A DNA stretch of 64,000 nt from Polyodon spathula (taxonomy: Eukaryota; Chordata; Actinopteri; Acipenseriformes; Polyodontidae). Location of the stretch: NCBI RefSeq assembly GCF_017654505.1, contig NC_054534.1, forward strand, positions 46,103,226 to 46,167,225, written 5' to 3'. This document shows, in pieces, positions 25,116 to 36,769 of the stretch; position 1 is the stretch's first letter; every line of letters starts with the position of its first letter. The position numbers and the translations under genes were made by a program. Under the pieces are notes generated by a model. The model was not told the origin of the DNA. It was given only the letters and a program-made list of their open reading frames with translations, and did no database searches.

Positions 25116-25660
25116 TGTGTAATGGTGTGGGTATTCACTGACACAGTAGACAGAAAGGTGTATTTGGAAACACCACACAGGTGCCCAGTTTTATTTGTTT
25201 CTTTTTCTTTTGGCAGTGATTTATTTTAGCCTGCAGAGGGCGCTGTTGTCCATGACCTGAATAGCAGTGATGGTAGACAGGTCCACAGGAATACCAACAC
25301 AGGTAAACAGTTCAGTGCTGCCGCACTCACATGTGCTCAAAAAAATAATGAAAACAAAAGGTGAAAAAGAAAAAGGGAAAATAAAACACAGTATGACCCT
25401 TAACCTACTCTTACTGTTCGGTGGTTCTGCCCAAGTCGTTTCCCATTCCTAAAAATTATTTTTCTTTTTTCTTTTTAATTCATTATTTATTTAGCATGTT
25501 CTTCTTCGGCTGAGCTCGGTACAGCAGCAGAGCTTCCATCAGCTAGCTCATTTCGTCTTAGAGGGGCAGGCTGAGGGAACACCACAGCGTTATTTTATAG
25601 GGTCAGCAATCCCCCAAGGTTCACCGCTCAGCCACTTAGTGAGAAGGAAAGCCAACAAAC
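25116..25660 (-). repeat. Solo LTR, Gmr1 element family b
   Basis: Reverse-complement counterpart of the plus-strand LTR at 26149-26568. Clearest match is 25130-25420 with 26290-26560: a GAGCAC(C/A)TG..GAGTG block, CCATGGACAACAGC/CATGGACAACAGCG and AAAATAAATCA. It ends ACCATTACACA at 25116. The 5' end is less certain; it may reach about 25650, where a CCAAGGTTC block matches the start of the other LTR. Confidence 0.65.
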
Positions 25661-25688
25661 CCTCTTCCCCACCTTTGTACTTGTTTAA

Positions 25689-25860
25689 CCCTTTAAGGAC
25701 TAGGATTGTGTTAACACGATCATACTGAAGTGGGCTTCTAGGACCGCGATAGTGTAAACACAAAAAAAAGCACATAGTTTTTTAGACAGGGCGACCATAC
25801 TTTACAGTACAGGCTTGAAACACACATCAATGGATAGGGGAGGGACTGAAGTTAACTTCC
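25689..25860 (+). repeat. TTAA-adjacent interspersed repeat, copy 1
   Basis: Begins right after TTAA (25685-25688) with CCCTTTAAGGACTAGG and matches 47844-48000, including GGGCTTCTAGGACC, AAAAAAAAGCAC, CAGGCTTGAAACACA and GGGGAGGGACTG. The TTAA and CCCTTT start suggest a piggyBac-like non-autonomous element; the right end was not found. Confidence 0.6.
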
Positions 25861-26148
25861 TAATTGTTTTTTTTTCATGCAATACCACTGAGAGAGGCAT
25901 TTGGTGTCTAAAGGGCAGAGACAGTTTACAGCAGCCTAGCAGAGACAAAAACAAAACACCACTTGGGGATTGCTTGACCCATAAGCACTGCACTTGGTTA
26001 TGCATTTGGTTGACCATGATTGGGAATACCCAGACACACTGGCTGAGAAGGCCAGTGTAAACAAACTCCAGTGGTTGCAAAGAGAGAACAAAACAGGCAA
26101 GCACTGCTGAGGAAGACTGTTTAGAGAAAGAAATAATAAATAAAATAA

Positions 26149-26568
26149 ATTGTTATGTACCCAAGGGAACATGTGTGACTAGAGGGGAACCTTGGCCACC
26201 CCAGTGTATAGTGCATTACAGAGTGTAGGACAGAGACCCGAGCTGACCGCCTTAGCGGCAGTGGGGGCACTGCATAAGCAGCACCTTTATTTTATAGTTT
26301 TATTACTGTGTTTTATTTTCCCTTTTCATTTCACCTTTTGTTTTCATTATTATTTTGAGCACCTGCGAGTGTGCCAGCATCAACCTTACTGTATACCTGT
26401 GTTGGTAACTCTGTGCTCCTGATTACTGGTATTGCTGGCATTGCTGGTATTCAGGCCATGGACAACAGCACCCTCTACAGGCGAAAATAAATCAGTGTGC
26501 CGGAGTGGCGTTTTAATTGCAGTTCTGTCTCCTGTATGTCAGTGAATTGCCTACCACCCTTCCACTTA
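26149..26568 (+). repeat. 5' LTR of the Gmr1-like element (family b)
   Basis: T-rich U3/R part, AAAATAAATCAG poly(A) signal near 26490, and an end aligned to the inverted copy at 25116. It stops directly before TGGTGTGAGGGGTGGGAT, a decayed gypsy-type primer-binding site (compare TGGTGTCAGAA at 33371). The left boundary is approximate. Confidence 0.6.
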
Positions 26569-26586
26569 TGGTGTGAGGGGTGGGAT
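26569..26586 (+). promoter_or_regulatory. Primer-binding site of the Gmr1-like element
   Basis: TGGTGTGAGGGGTGGGAT follows the LTR end. The TGG start and TGGTGT core are shared with the site at 33371 that follows the other LTR family. Which tRNA primes it cannot be said. Confidence 0.5.
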
Positions 26587-26599
26587 GCACTGGCATTGA

Positions 26600-27250
26600 C
26601 CATCCAAAGCAATGCAAGAGCAGAGGGAGGCAGAATGGACCCGTAGCAATTCGCCGCTATGACCTCCTGCACCAAACCCTAACAGAGGTAGTGCAGGGGA
26701 CTGGCCGACCTGTGGGACCGGACCCAGGATTACTACGGCCGACGGAAATGACGGCAGAGGATCGACCCAAAGCCTACCTTGAGATATTCAAGGCTATGGC
26801 GATCTCTGCTGTGTGGGACCAGGCACAATGGGCTAGCTACCTCCTGCCACAGCCGCGAGGACCCTGGAATCAATGGCAATGATGGACTACTCCACGCTGA
26901 AGGCAGTTATTCTCAACTGCGTGGGGGTGACTCCGGAAGGTTATCACCGCAAATTCTGGGAGGAGAGGTTTGTGGAGGAGAAACACCCCAGGGCCATCGC
27001 ACACTGCTTGCAGGATTACACCTGGGGATGGATGAACCTGGGAGCAACAACCACTGCCAGACTGGTGGAGGTGATTGTAGTCGAGTGGTTCCTGGAGTGC
27101 TTGGCTCCAGGGCTGTGCTTGTGGGTGCAATGACAGGCACCCGCCACCCTGGATCGGGCGATCCAACTGGCAGAACAGTACCAGGCAGCAGAACTTTTGT
27201 CCGCTAAGCTGCCTGGAAACAGCGTTACTCCAGCATCACCCCCTCTACTG
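26600..27250 (+). pseudogene. Gmr1-like gag with SCAN-like domain
   Basis: The N-terminal part reads AYLEIFKAMA, WDQAQWASYLLPQ (26770-26860), the usual gypsy gag capsid start. After a frameshift, 26873-27130 gives a segment with the SCAN pattern: YHRKFWEERFVEEKHPRAIA, then LQDYTWGWMNLG, LVEVIVVEWFLECL and PGLCLWVQ. After one in-frame TGA it continues QAPATLDRAIQLAEQYQAAE, matching the SCAN C-terminal helix. Tetrapod SCAN zinc-finger proteins are known to derive their domain from Gmr1-like gag, so this is the ancestral setting of the fold. The copy is broken by at least one frameshift and one stop. Confidence 0.75.
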
Positions 27251-27538
27251 GCCCAGGGAAGGCAAAGAGACCGGAGGGAAGGTGTTGCCAGGTTTTTGGA
27301 CAGTGGCGGTGGGAGTTGCTAGCCCAAGAACTAGTGAAGAGTGGGGTCACCCACGGGCTGCTGTGGTTTTGGACCGGGGTCTCGCGTGGCCACCCAACTG
27401 TCGAGCCCCTTTGATGGCTCCTGTGTTTCAACCTCCTACTGAAGCTTCATGGTGAGAAGCCAGTTTAGATTCAGGGTGTAGTTAGTCTCTAATACAAGAG
27501 AGCTTAATCTCACCAGGAAATAAGCAAATAATGGGACA

Positions 27539-27695
27539 GGTGCACATTAAATGTATTCATGGGGATGTGCACACTTATCCCAAAATGTATGTGAATTTGA
27601 AAATTGGCCAGCAGGTAACGTAAGTGCAATTGGGTTTGTGTACTCGGTTGACAGTGCCTGTCGTTCTGGGGTGGGACTGCGACTGCTGTGACGGC
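27539..27695 (+). pseudogene. Gypsy protease fragment
   Basis: The frame reads VHIKCIHGDVHTYPKMYVNL and, after a stop, LTVPVVLGWDCD. The latter resembles the C-terminal LGxD-type end of gypsy protease domains. The catalytic D[ST]G region upstream is not clear. Confidence 0.5.
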
Positions 27696-28080
27696 CCCCT
27701 CCTCTCTATTGGCTAAGAAAGAGGAACTAATTGGATAGATATTCCCATTTCATGAGCTGACATGGTATTGCCATAGATTTAGACCCCACAAAACTAAATG
27801 GAAGCACCAGATCGCTAACAATGAGGGCTGGCAATGGAGGAAGTTTCAGGTGGGGGCAATTAGTGAAGAGTCTGGGGGGGAGGTCGCGGAGCCAGCACAG
27901 GGAGCTGATTTTTTAGCTTACTTCCATGACTTCCGACTCGAACAAGGGAATGACGACGTGCTGGGCAGGCTCTTTGACTAAGCTGCTCTGTTTTAAAGGT
28001 CGGGTGGTCGAACCCAGACACGTCTCCACGTACCCTCACTTTGAAATTGATCAAGAACAAAAATTACCCCAGACAGGGGA

Positions 28081-28640
28081 AATGTGTCACCAGTGGTTCA
28101 TTCCTCAGCCCTTTAAGGAGGATTGGTTGCAATTGGCTCACACTATTCCCCTCTCTGGTCAATTGGGAAGGGACAAGACCAAATCTAGGATTGTGACATA
28201 GTTCTATTGGCTGGGGCTGGATGGTGACGTTAAGCATTTTTCAGAATGCTGTTGGGAGAGTCAGAAGGCTCTAGAGTAGTCCCATGAGAACTGGTGCCAT
28301 TGCCTCTAGTGGAAGCTCTATTTGAGCATATTGGAGTAGATATACTGTAGTTGGACTGCTAGAAAGGAGTGCGGCCTGTTGGTCATTTTGGATTACTCTA
28401 CACATTCCCCAAAAATCTGCAACTGCTAAATCTGTTGCCAATGAGCTATTGAAGGTGTTCTCCCAGGTTGGGATCCCCAAGGAAATACTGACCGACCAAG
28501 GCACCAACTTTATGTCCCGGCTAGTCCATGGAACATATACATTTTTGGGGATTAAAACTATTAGGACCTCAGTTTTTCACCCTCCGACCGATGGTCTTAT
28601 AGAGTGTTTTAATAAGACCCTCAAAAGCATGTTGCTCTGA
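28081..28640 (+). pseudogene. Gypsy integrase, disrupted
   Basis: The zinc-binding part includes HTIPLSGQLGRDKTKSRI, then FYWLGLDGDVKHF and CCWES near 28250, where the expected CxxCQ is altered. The core includes a first Asp near 28335 (GVDI), the second at ILTDQGTNFMSRL (about 28490), and the Glu in HPPTDGLIECFNKTL (about 28600). These are the D, D and E of the integrase triad. Stops at about 28199 and 28349 and frame changes break it. Reverse transcriptase starts about 200 bp further on the same strand. Confidence 0.85.
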
Positions 28641-28849
28641 TTTACTGACAGTGACTACTACTACTGGGACCAGCTGATCAGGCTTTGTTAATGGCCCAAG
28701 CAGATAACATCACAGACCTGTGACCTGATCTTTCTGTGTTGTCAAAAAAACGGGTTGGTACAGATTGCAGATAATCTGACACCAACACAGAAATGTCAGG
28801 CTCAGGAGCTGGTGGCGGAGTTTCCTGATGTGTTTTCTCCCATCCACCA

Positions 28850-29640
28850 CAGGTTATAAAGGTGGAAATTAACGAGATGCTCAGACTAGGGGTAATAGAG
28901 GAGTCCCAAAGTGACTGAAACAGTCTGATTGTTTTAGTGGATAAGTCAGACAGGTCAACTCAATTTTGCACTGACTTCAGGCAAGCTAATGAAAAATGGA
29001 AGTTTGATGCTTTTCCCATGCCCTGGGTAGATGAGTTGCTGGAGCTTCTAGGCACGGCTCATTTTATGACGACACTGGATTCAACGAAGTGGTACTGGGA
29101 GATACCCCTGACCCCAGACTCCAGAGAGAGGACAGCATTTTCGACTCCCTTCGGGTTGTACTAATTTAGGACCATGTCCTTTGGTTGCAAGGAGCACCAG
29201 CCACTTTCCAGTGGATGATGGATCACATTTTACGACTCCATCAGCAGTATGTCACTGCTTAAATAGATGATGTGGTTATCCACAGCGAGGATTGGCCGAG
29301 TCACCTGTGTAAGGTAGTGGCGGTACTGCAATCCTTGTCAGAGGATGGAATCACCTGTAACCCAAAGAAATGTGCCATTGGGAAGTGAGAGGGAGTATAT
29401 GGGGTATCAAGGAGGGAATTGCCAGATCAGAATGCTGATTACTAAGGTGAAAGCCTTGGCTGACTGGTCAGTCCATAATACCAAAATCCAGGTTTGCTCC
29501 TTCTTGGGTCTAGCGGGCTATTATAGGAAGTTCATCCCCAGCTTCGCCACGCTTGCTAGTCCCTTGACAGACTTCACCCGAAAGGCTGCCCCAAATACGG
29601 TTCAATGGACGGAGACGTGTCAGAGGGCCTTTGAAGCGAA
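28850..29640 (+). pseudogene. Gypsy reverse transcriptase, disrupted
   Basis: Blocks in order: VEINEMLRLGVIEES (28860), FCTDFRQANEKW (28970), WYWEIPL (29090), FGLY then a stop at 29161, GAPATFQWMMD (29190), a stop-for-Tyr in the active site giving *IDDVV (about 29261-29278), and LGLAGYYRKFIPSFATL (29505). The first active-site residue of the YIDD box is a TAA stop. Frame changes occur near 29180 and 29385. Confidence 0.88.
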
Positions 29641-29900
29641 GGCTGTGTAGCAAGCCAGTGCTATGCAATTTGGATTTCGGTAGGAGGTTCAGCCTGCAGA
29701 CAAATGCATCAGAGACAGGTCTTGGGGCAGTGTTGTCTCAGGAGCTGCGGGAAAGCAAGCACCAGGTCCTGTATATCAGCAAGAAGCTCCTTCCCCACGA
29801 GAAAACCTACAGTACCATCAAGAAGGAGTGTCTCGCAGTAAAGTGGGCAGTTGAGTCACTCCAGTACTACCTCCTGGTGCGACTCTTGACCCTGGTTAGA
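29640..29900 (+). pseudogene. Gypsy RNase H, truncated
   Basis: Begins FSLQTNASETGLGAVLSQE (about 29690), followed by YISKKLLPHEKTYSTIKKEC and KWAVESLQYYLL, the usual gypsy RNase H start. The sequence leaves the family after about 29890, so the D-containing DHxPL box and all downstream parts are missing. Confidence 0.8.
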
Positions 29901-32015
29901 CAATCCCCCTTAGGACAATCAATTCCATGGTTCAATCGTGCTATCCCATGATTCAATGCATGTATCACTACAGGTACCATTAGCTGCAAGGATCCCTCTA
30001 GAGGTGGAGGGCAAAGCAGAGACAGTAGAAGAAACTGAGTTTCCTTCAATTTCAAATTTTATACATTTGTTCAAAAAATTGCATAGGGAAGTATTGTAAG
30101 CCAGAACAAGATGGTGAATCCATGCTGCCATAATGAATATAGACAGAACAAACTCAGTCATGAGTGCAGGGGGTGAGGTGGTAATGAAACACCTCAGTAA
30201 GAAAGGATGTGTTGCTACTAATTCTGGAGCCTGGATTGGTCAGCAGGGCTGAAGCGACAGGATGAGGCATGTACGAGCAAGTAAAAGCACAACAAAACAC
30301 AAAGCACTCCGGAACATAAGCGGTGCTGTAAAGCCGAGAGAGGCATGGCGAGTCCCCTAAACAAAACGCATGTAGATAAACCAGGACAAACTGCTCCTAC
30401 AAAGTTTCTCACAACCAAAGTAAAGAAAAATGTAATTATGTAAGCAAAGGCCTGGTGACGTATGGGGAAGCACAGACTGCAGAAATGAAAATGACAAGTG
30501 GTGTTTGTTTTTTTAATCAGCAGCACAGTTGTAGGATGACAACTGGGATTACGACGGCAACCCCCAGGTGAGTTTACCTGAGATTTATATAACATAAGAG
30601 ATAAGGGAGCAATCATTCAATAATCCTTCCCCGAATTTCAGCCTAAGCTTCTAAGGAAACGATAAAATTTGTAAAACCTGCAGTTTTTGTGCCATCTGAT
30701 TCAGTACGCTTCAAAAAATATTCCAGGAGCAATACATTTCATACTTTTTAAATGGGGGGCAGGGTCACAGTGCTAGTTCTGTCACCAGCAAAGCGGATTT
30801 CATACAATAGTTAAACTAGATAACAAAATAATACATAACATATAATGAATTCCTGCACTCACTAGTAGTCCAGAATTTTAATTCTTACTGTACATTGTCG
30901 ACTTTTGTCACCCTTAAGAAATGCGTTGTTGACAAGAAACTCATAAATTACTTCTGAGTACATCTACTCAGACTACATCTTAAACGTGCATACAACTGCA
31001 TGGTAAGTGAAAATCAAGGGTGAACGTGTATTTACAACTACTGTAGGTTGAATAAATACACAAAAACATTTTTACATCAAATGAGAAGCTGAATATTGAT
31101 TTATTTGCTGTGCTTACGGTTGGTCTGCATTCACATTTTAACAACACTTTTTTTTTTTACTATTAGGCAACATTTTAGCCAAAATGATTGTTGTTAAACT
31201 AATGTATTTCACAATTTTTATAGCTGGTTTTGGCTACCACGGTAGTCCCCTTATGTAAATTCTGTTCTTCAGTACTTTAAACTAACATTCCCCCCATATT
31301 GGAAAACAACACCCAGAGTGTATTACATAACAACCAGCCTTTTACTTTTAGTATGTCAAATGCTGCTGCTACTTTCAGATGCAGTCCCATTATATTTATT
31401 TCCTCCAAGCTTCAATCTTTCTACAACAACTGCTTTGTCCTCGATTCCAGGAAGGTACAGTAAGGTCTGGCATTCTATTGATCTCTTCTCATGATCTGAT
31501 TGATAACAACTGGCACAACGTGTAATCTAGAAATCTAGTACTGGTTCCTCACTTACTGGGATAAGGATAGGCATTGTATTTGTCACCATTGAGATCTCTT
31601 CATGTATATGCAGTTATAACATCTCAGTCAAATTAATAAATACAAAAGTTCCAAGTCACTTTCACATGTATGCTAGCTCTGAGTTTGGGTTGTATTGTAG
31701 ATGATTTTTTTTTTTTTTTTAAAGCAATTTTACACTTCTTTACGAACTGGTTGTACTTGACATTTACAAAATAGATGAAAAATATTCAGGTTTGTTGTGT
31801 TTCTCACGGTCAAGGAAAGTCTCAGGGGGCTCTTCCAGAATAATATAAATTCACAACATTTTAAAAGGGCCAAGTGGAACAGAAACCTGGAACACTCCAT
31901 TTTTAAGAACATTTTCTTTCTTAAAAACTGTGTGGACACCTGAACTGTGAACCAACCAACTTGTTTCATTTAATTTAGTTCCCTTCTAATGAATGAATCT
32001 GATGTCAAGCTCCGA

Positions 32016-32046
<31 letters not shown>

Positions 32047-33299
32047 AACATTTTGAAGTGTCTGTGTGGGGTCCAATACTTTTCAATGGACTATTATGCC
32101 CTAGGGATTGAGACATATTTTTACATCTCCATTCTGCAGGGTATTGGAAATAAAGGTCAAACCAACTTTGACTGCACATATTTAGTCTATTTTTCTAGAA
32201 AGATTCTGGGAAGAAGGAGCAAGCAAATTTTACTCATAAGCCAGGAATTTTTAGGGGCTATTTATCCCAAATCTGTATGCTCAAAAGGTAATCAATTTGA
32301 AGTACTTTGTTATGTGGCCCTGCTACCCAAAGAAATAAGGTAGTGTGTCACCTGGTCTCCTTAGACTTCCATCAGCATTATTCCAATTCTTTATGTTTGC
32401 GGAGCAAATCCTCCACAGAAGCAGGAGAATGAAAATACATTGTTCATGCCAATATTTATAATGCTTGGCTGGGTGCAAGAGGCAGGAACATTGATAGTAC
32501 GAAATCACTTTATTTTAGTTCACTGTGATTCCATTTTCAAAGGAACATTACAGTCTTGAGTATTAGTTTTGATGGCATGCAGTGAGAGTTAACAGGAGAA
32601 ATATAAACACAAATGACATTCACAAAAGTGTCTTAAATCACTTTCCTGCTGCCGCAGTAAGCATGCATTCAAGTGGAAACAAAAGTACAGAGTTCTGGTA
32701 ACAAGCAGCAAAGGACATAAACAGAAACATTTACAGACATAAAAGTACATCAAAAACAACTTATTGTTATGAAAACAGAAGACAACATGTTCAAGCAATG
32801 CAGAATAGCATTTAGACAATTACATTCACATCACATCAATTGATTTGTATATAACTAGTGAGAGTTTATTTATATTCAAAAAGCCAGTGTAATAAGGAGC
32901 ATACAGTAGCATGTTTGTATCTGACAGAGGCTGTCATAAGATGAAAATGATGATTCAGAGACAATAATTGACTTGGCACATGTATTTAGTTGCTTCCTTT
33001 TAAAGATTTTTTTGTTTTTTTACTCACAATAACATTCATAATAAATATTATAATCTTATTCTCTATGGCTTTTGCTGTTGATATAAGTGAGTTCTTGAAA
33101 GGTGATGCCAACATTAATTTCTAGGTTTTTTAGCCTTATTTTCCAGGCAACAAGCCTATGAACAAACTAAAACAAAAAAAAAAAAATGCAGAAACACACA
33201 TACAAGATACCATACCTGAGATAAAATGTGGTTTGCCTGAACGATACACATCATTGTGTAAAGCCAGGTGTTATAATTCACAGTATTATTATTGCTTTT
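29901..33299. other. No recognised gene
   Basis: Long spacer. 30218-30616 (minus) has a 132-codon open frame without recognisable similarity and with LTR-like base composition. T-runs lie at 31707-31720 and 32018-32038. No exon of a known protein was recognised. Confidence 0.4.
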
Positions 33300-33509
33300 T
33301 CACAGTGAACTCTCTTGTGTCTATCATTCCTGGGCAGCACATCACCACTGCACCCATGCACTACAAACCATGGTGTCAGAAACAGGACTATGGATATCAC
33401 AGCACTGTCCGTGCTGCTGGAAGCACTGGTCCAGAGAAGAGAGGAGGCGGAGAGCAAGAGAGAGGAGAGGTACCAACAGGACCAGTGCATTACAAACCAC
33501 TTTGCCACA
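33300..33509 (+). mobile_element. Gmr1-like fragment: LTR end, primer site and gag start
   Basis: 33340-33370 matches the LTR-a 3' end (CACTACAAACCA). TGGTGTCAGAAACAGGA (33371) is a primer-binding site. An ATG at 33390 opens a 30-codon gag start, MDITALSVLLEALVQRR then an EEAESKREERYQQ coiled-coil-like stretch. At about 33481 it switches to another LTR end, TACAAACCACTTTGCCACA (to 33509). The gag interior is missing, as if recombination or template switching joined the leader to the 3' LTR end. Confidence 0.7.
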
Positions 33510-35546
33510 GATACTTGTGTATGTGTTTGTATTTGAAAAATGCACTGGTAATAAAGTATACACAGTTTTTGATAAATACCATTTAGAGCAAATTCACACA
33601 TACTATAATATATCATCTTACCTAAATTGCACAAGGAAATGATTATGATAATACGTATGGAGCTAGGTAGGGAATTAAATGTTAATGGAGCTCTATTTCA
33701 TTATTCCTCAATATATTGTTTAGAGTGCTAATACACCCCGTCACAACATTTCCATGAGTTAGACAGAATATTAAATCATGCTTATTCACACACAATGCAT
33801 TTTTCTATCGGGGTACTAAAGCACAGTTCGAACTTCTTTAAATCTCAAATGCAATCTTATTGCTCATGCTATCTATTTAAAAACCATTGCATTTATGTGT
33901 GGGTTTGTGTTTATGGTTAAGGAATGCAGCTTCTTTTCTGGGTTTTGATAAAGTTTAAATGGGAAAATGTTGGTATCTGTGTTGATCTTCTCAACAAATA
34001 ACAAGTATATACGTACACACACCACACTTCTTTGCAAGTAACTACTCTTGTGTTATATAAAAAAAAAAATACTGAAAGACTAGAAGGAGAGAGTAAGTTG
34101 ATTTGCTCTGGGCAGGATGGGGGAGGAGAAGTTTTAATGGAATGTGACAAGCCAGTGAACACTGCAAGAAAGTACAGTCCCTTCACAGGCGAGCTGAAGA
34201 AGAAAAAAAATAAAACGTCAGGTCGTAAGCCCTGAAGGCATGAAGGGGGTGTACATTTCATATCTCTGTAGGGAAAAGGCCAAGTAAAAAGCCTGACATT
34301 TCACAAAGACAAAAAAATATATTTTCAGAAGCATAACATAACAAACCCTTAATATTGTTTCACCTTGAAAAAATTTGAATGCAGTTTGCTGGCTCCAATG
34401 AGAACTGTGTAAGAACTGCTTGGGTATTTTTAATCACCTGGCACATTATACATATTTACTCTCTACTTCCTAACTGTATACCTTGGTGTTTCATCTTCTG
34501 CAGTGCGACAGATAAATATACTGTTTTGTAAATGGTCTCTTTGGAACCGATTGTTCGTTTAAACAGAAGTGTTGAGAAAGATTACACTTTAATGAGGCTG
34601 TGTTTGTGAAAGATTTAAGTCAAATTGCATTTGTGTCTGAGGGACCCACCAACTTTGGCACCACACATCCCAGTACACACATATTACAATATAATAATAA
34701 TATTAGCAAGCCTAATTTGTACATGAAGGTAAAGGTCATTGTTCATCAATCTTAGGCTCACATGTGTATATGTGTTTATACAGACTGAATATTGGATTCT
34801 CCTCCAAATGGTAAAGCCCTTTACAATAATGTTTGTCCCAGATACAAATAAAAGTCTAAAAATCAAACTGCTGGCACTATAGCAAATTCATGTTTCCCTT
34901 TTCATTATGTCAGCATAATTGTTAATTGAAGATGGTAAACTTGGTGTACTTAATGCCAAAATAGCCCATATAAAGTTAACACCCTCATTCATATAATTTA
35001 TGTTATCATAATCTAATTGTACATACATTTCCATTAAAATGACAATTTGATGGATGTTCTGACTATATTTAGTTAATCTTTCATTTAGAGTATTAATTAA
35101 AGGTCTTGGATAACAACCTGAATGGTCAGCATAACATTTTTCAACAAAAGGCTAAACTTAGTGGGCAGTTTGATATTTCCAATCAACCAGAGCTTATATT
35201 ATTTTCACTGTTATGAACCCACTGGCCAATTTAAGATTTGACATAACAATGTCTTACATAATGGCACTTTAAAAAGGGAGTAATATGAACAAACAACAAG
35301 GGTTAGTTCTTGGAAACAAGGACACCACTTGATGAATGTGATAAATAAAAACAGCATGTAGCAGGTAATGCAATCAAACCATAAAAGGTAAACAGCATGG
35401 GGTTTCACAGTAATAATCACACTCCTGTTTTTTTGTCCAGTACTACCCAATCCCATTAGAATTTTTGAAACTATTTATATTTTATTATAAGGAAATAAAA
35501 CTATGGTAGGCATCGACTGCTGGGTTGGTATTTTTTGCCACAGTTT
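33510..35546. other. No recognised feature
   Basis: Unique-looking AT-rich spacer. Short open frames on both strands have no known relatives. Confidence 0.4.
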
Positions 35547-35550
35547 TTAA

Positions 35551-36072
35551 CCCTTTACGACATTACAATTTTCCCTTTCCAGTCCGATGTTGGACAGGGT
35601 CATCAGAAAGACGTCAAGCACAGGTCTCTAGTCTTTTTTTCTCCGGAAAAAGCAGAGAAAACCTTTCAATGGCCGAGTGAGACCGATAGGAGCCGAATGA
35701 AGCCGAAAAAAGGGCATATGTGAGCAATACACATGGCCACTGCACCACAGAGATAACACAGGCACAAACAAAGGAGATAGCTACTTCCACATCCAGCGCT
35801 CAAAGAATATCACAGATATTTGCAGAGCTTTTTGAGATGTTATAATAATAAAATAATGACTTGGATCCCATTATTGAGGAGTTTGGTGATAAAACGAGTG
35901 ATCAGGAGAAGATTTATCAGTATGCATGTCTATAAAGAGGTATGTGAAAAATACAGCAAACAAGGGGTGGAGCTTGGCTGGAGATGCAGTACTGATGTCC
36001 TTTTGCTATGCAGGGCCTTTTAAAACTGTTTTACTCTGAAAAAAAATATTTTAATAAATGGACTGCAAAGGG
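35551..36072. mobile_element. piggyBac-like MITE, copy 2
   Basis: 522 bp between TTAA sites at 35547-35550 and 36073-36076. Termini are CCCTTTACGAC and, reversed, CCCTTTGCAGTCC. Interior matches copy 1 (23609-24189) in reverse orientation, for example CAGTACTGCATCTCCAGCCA read on the opposite strand, over almost the full length. No coding capacity. Confidence 0.8.
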
Positions 36073-36090
36073 TTAATCCACAAGGTTGGA

Positions 36091-36769
36091 AGTGACAGAG
36101 ATCAAATGATTCTTGGTGTTAGATCACCTTCCCGACCTGTGAGGGCACGGTGTAAAGGGAACAGAGTACTCTGGACTGGATGGCCTGACAATTCATTCCT
36201 AGGGTTAGGTGGAAGTCGGCCACCTATAAAGGGGGGGAGCTACAATACACTAAATCATCGACCCGGAAGGGAAAGATGTGGCAGCCGCAGATTAGAGGAG
36301 CGGTTGCAGTCGTTAACCAAGGGGTCATAGTTGACAGTTAAGTGATCTGTTCTTTTGTAAATGGTTAACAAGGTAACTGAAAGGAGAACTGTGCTGTAAT
36401 AGCGTGTTTGTTTGTTGTTATTAATAGACTGTCTGTGTTTTGTTAGACAGCTAAACACAATCCCAGAGATGTTGCTTAAGGCCAGCACGAACCTGGACAA
36501 CACTTCACCTTGTTTCATGAAATAGCTATTTTTACTATGAGCACTAGAGCACACATTGAGGGCTTGTGTTTGTGTTACATGTGGGTGGAAAAGAACAGGA
36601 CTATTATTTAATGGGACCAACCTGGGGATTAAAACAGCAATACACGCCGCTGTATTGCCTGTTAACACTGTTACTACTTACTGCTGTTACGCCATCAGGC
36701 AACTGGATTTTTATTGTCTGTATGCTTATTGATCACCTGCACCTGCACACTGGTAACCACTTTGCCACA
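36091..36769 (+). repeat. Solo LTR of the Gmr1-like family
   Basis: Starts AGTGACAG (one change from TGTGACAG) and ends CACTTTGCCACA, 679 bp. Contains CTTCCCGACCTGTGAGGGC, AGGTGGAAGTCGGCCA and GCCGCAGATTAGAGGAGCGG blocks. It sits 18 bp from the MITE end. No clear target duplication. Confidence 0.88.

Larger units (their letters stand above)
26149..29900 (+). mobile_element. Gmr1-like Ty3/gypsy retrotransposon, integrase before RT
   Basis: Order on the plus strand: LTR (26149-26568), tRNA primer-binding-like site (26569-26586), gag with SCAN-like domain (26600-27250), protease end (27539-27695), integrase (28081-28640), reverse transcriptase (28850-29640) and RNase H cut short at about 29890. 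In ordinary Ty3/gypsy elements integrase follows RNase H; integrase ahead of reverse transcriptase is the defining Gmr1-clade arrangement. Many stops and frameshifts are present, and the 3' end and 3' LTR are lost. Confidence 0.85.

Noticed and set aside
24892..25178. Poly-Asn and poly-Leu open frames
   Set aside because: They are translations of the (AAT)n microsatellite.
30218..30616. 132-codon minus-strand open frame
   Set aside because: No known relatives, no splice or start context, and composition similar to LTR-like sequence; not called as a gene.
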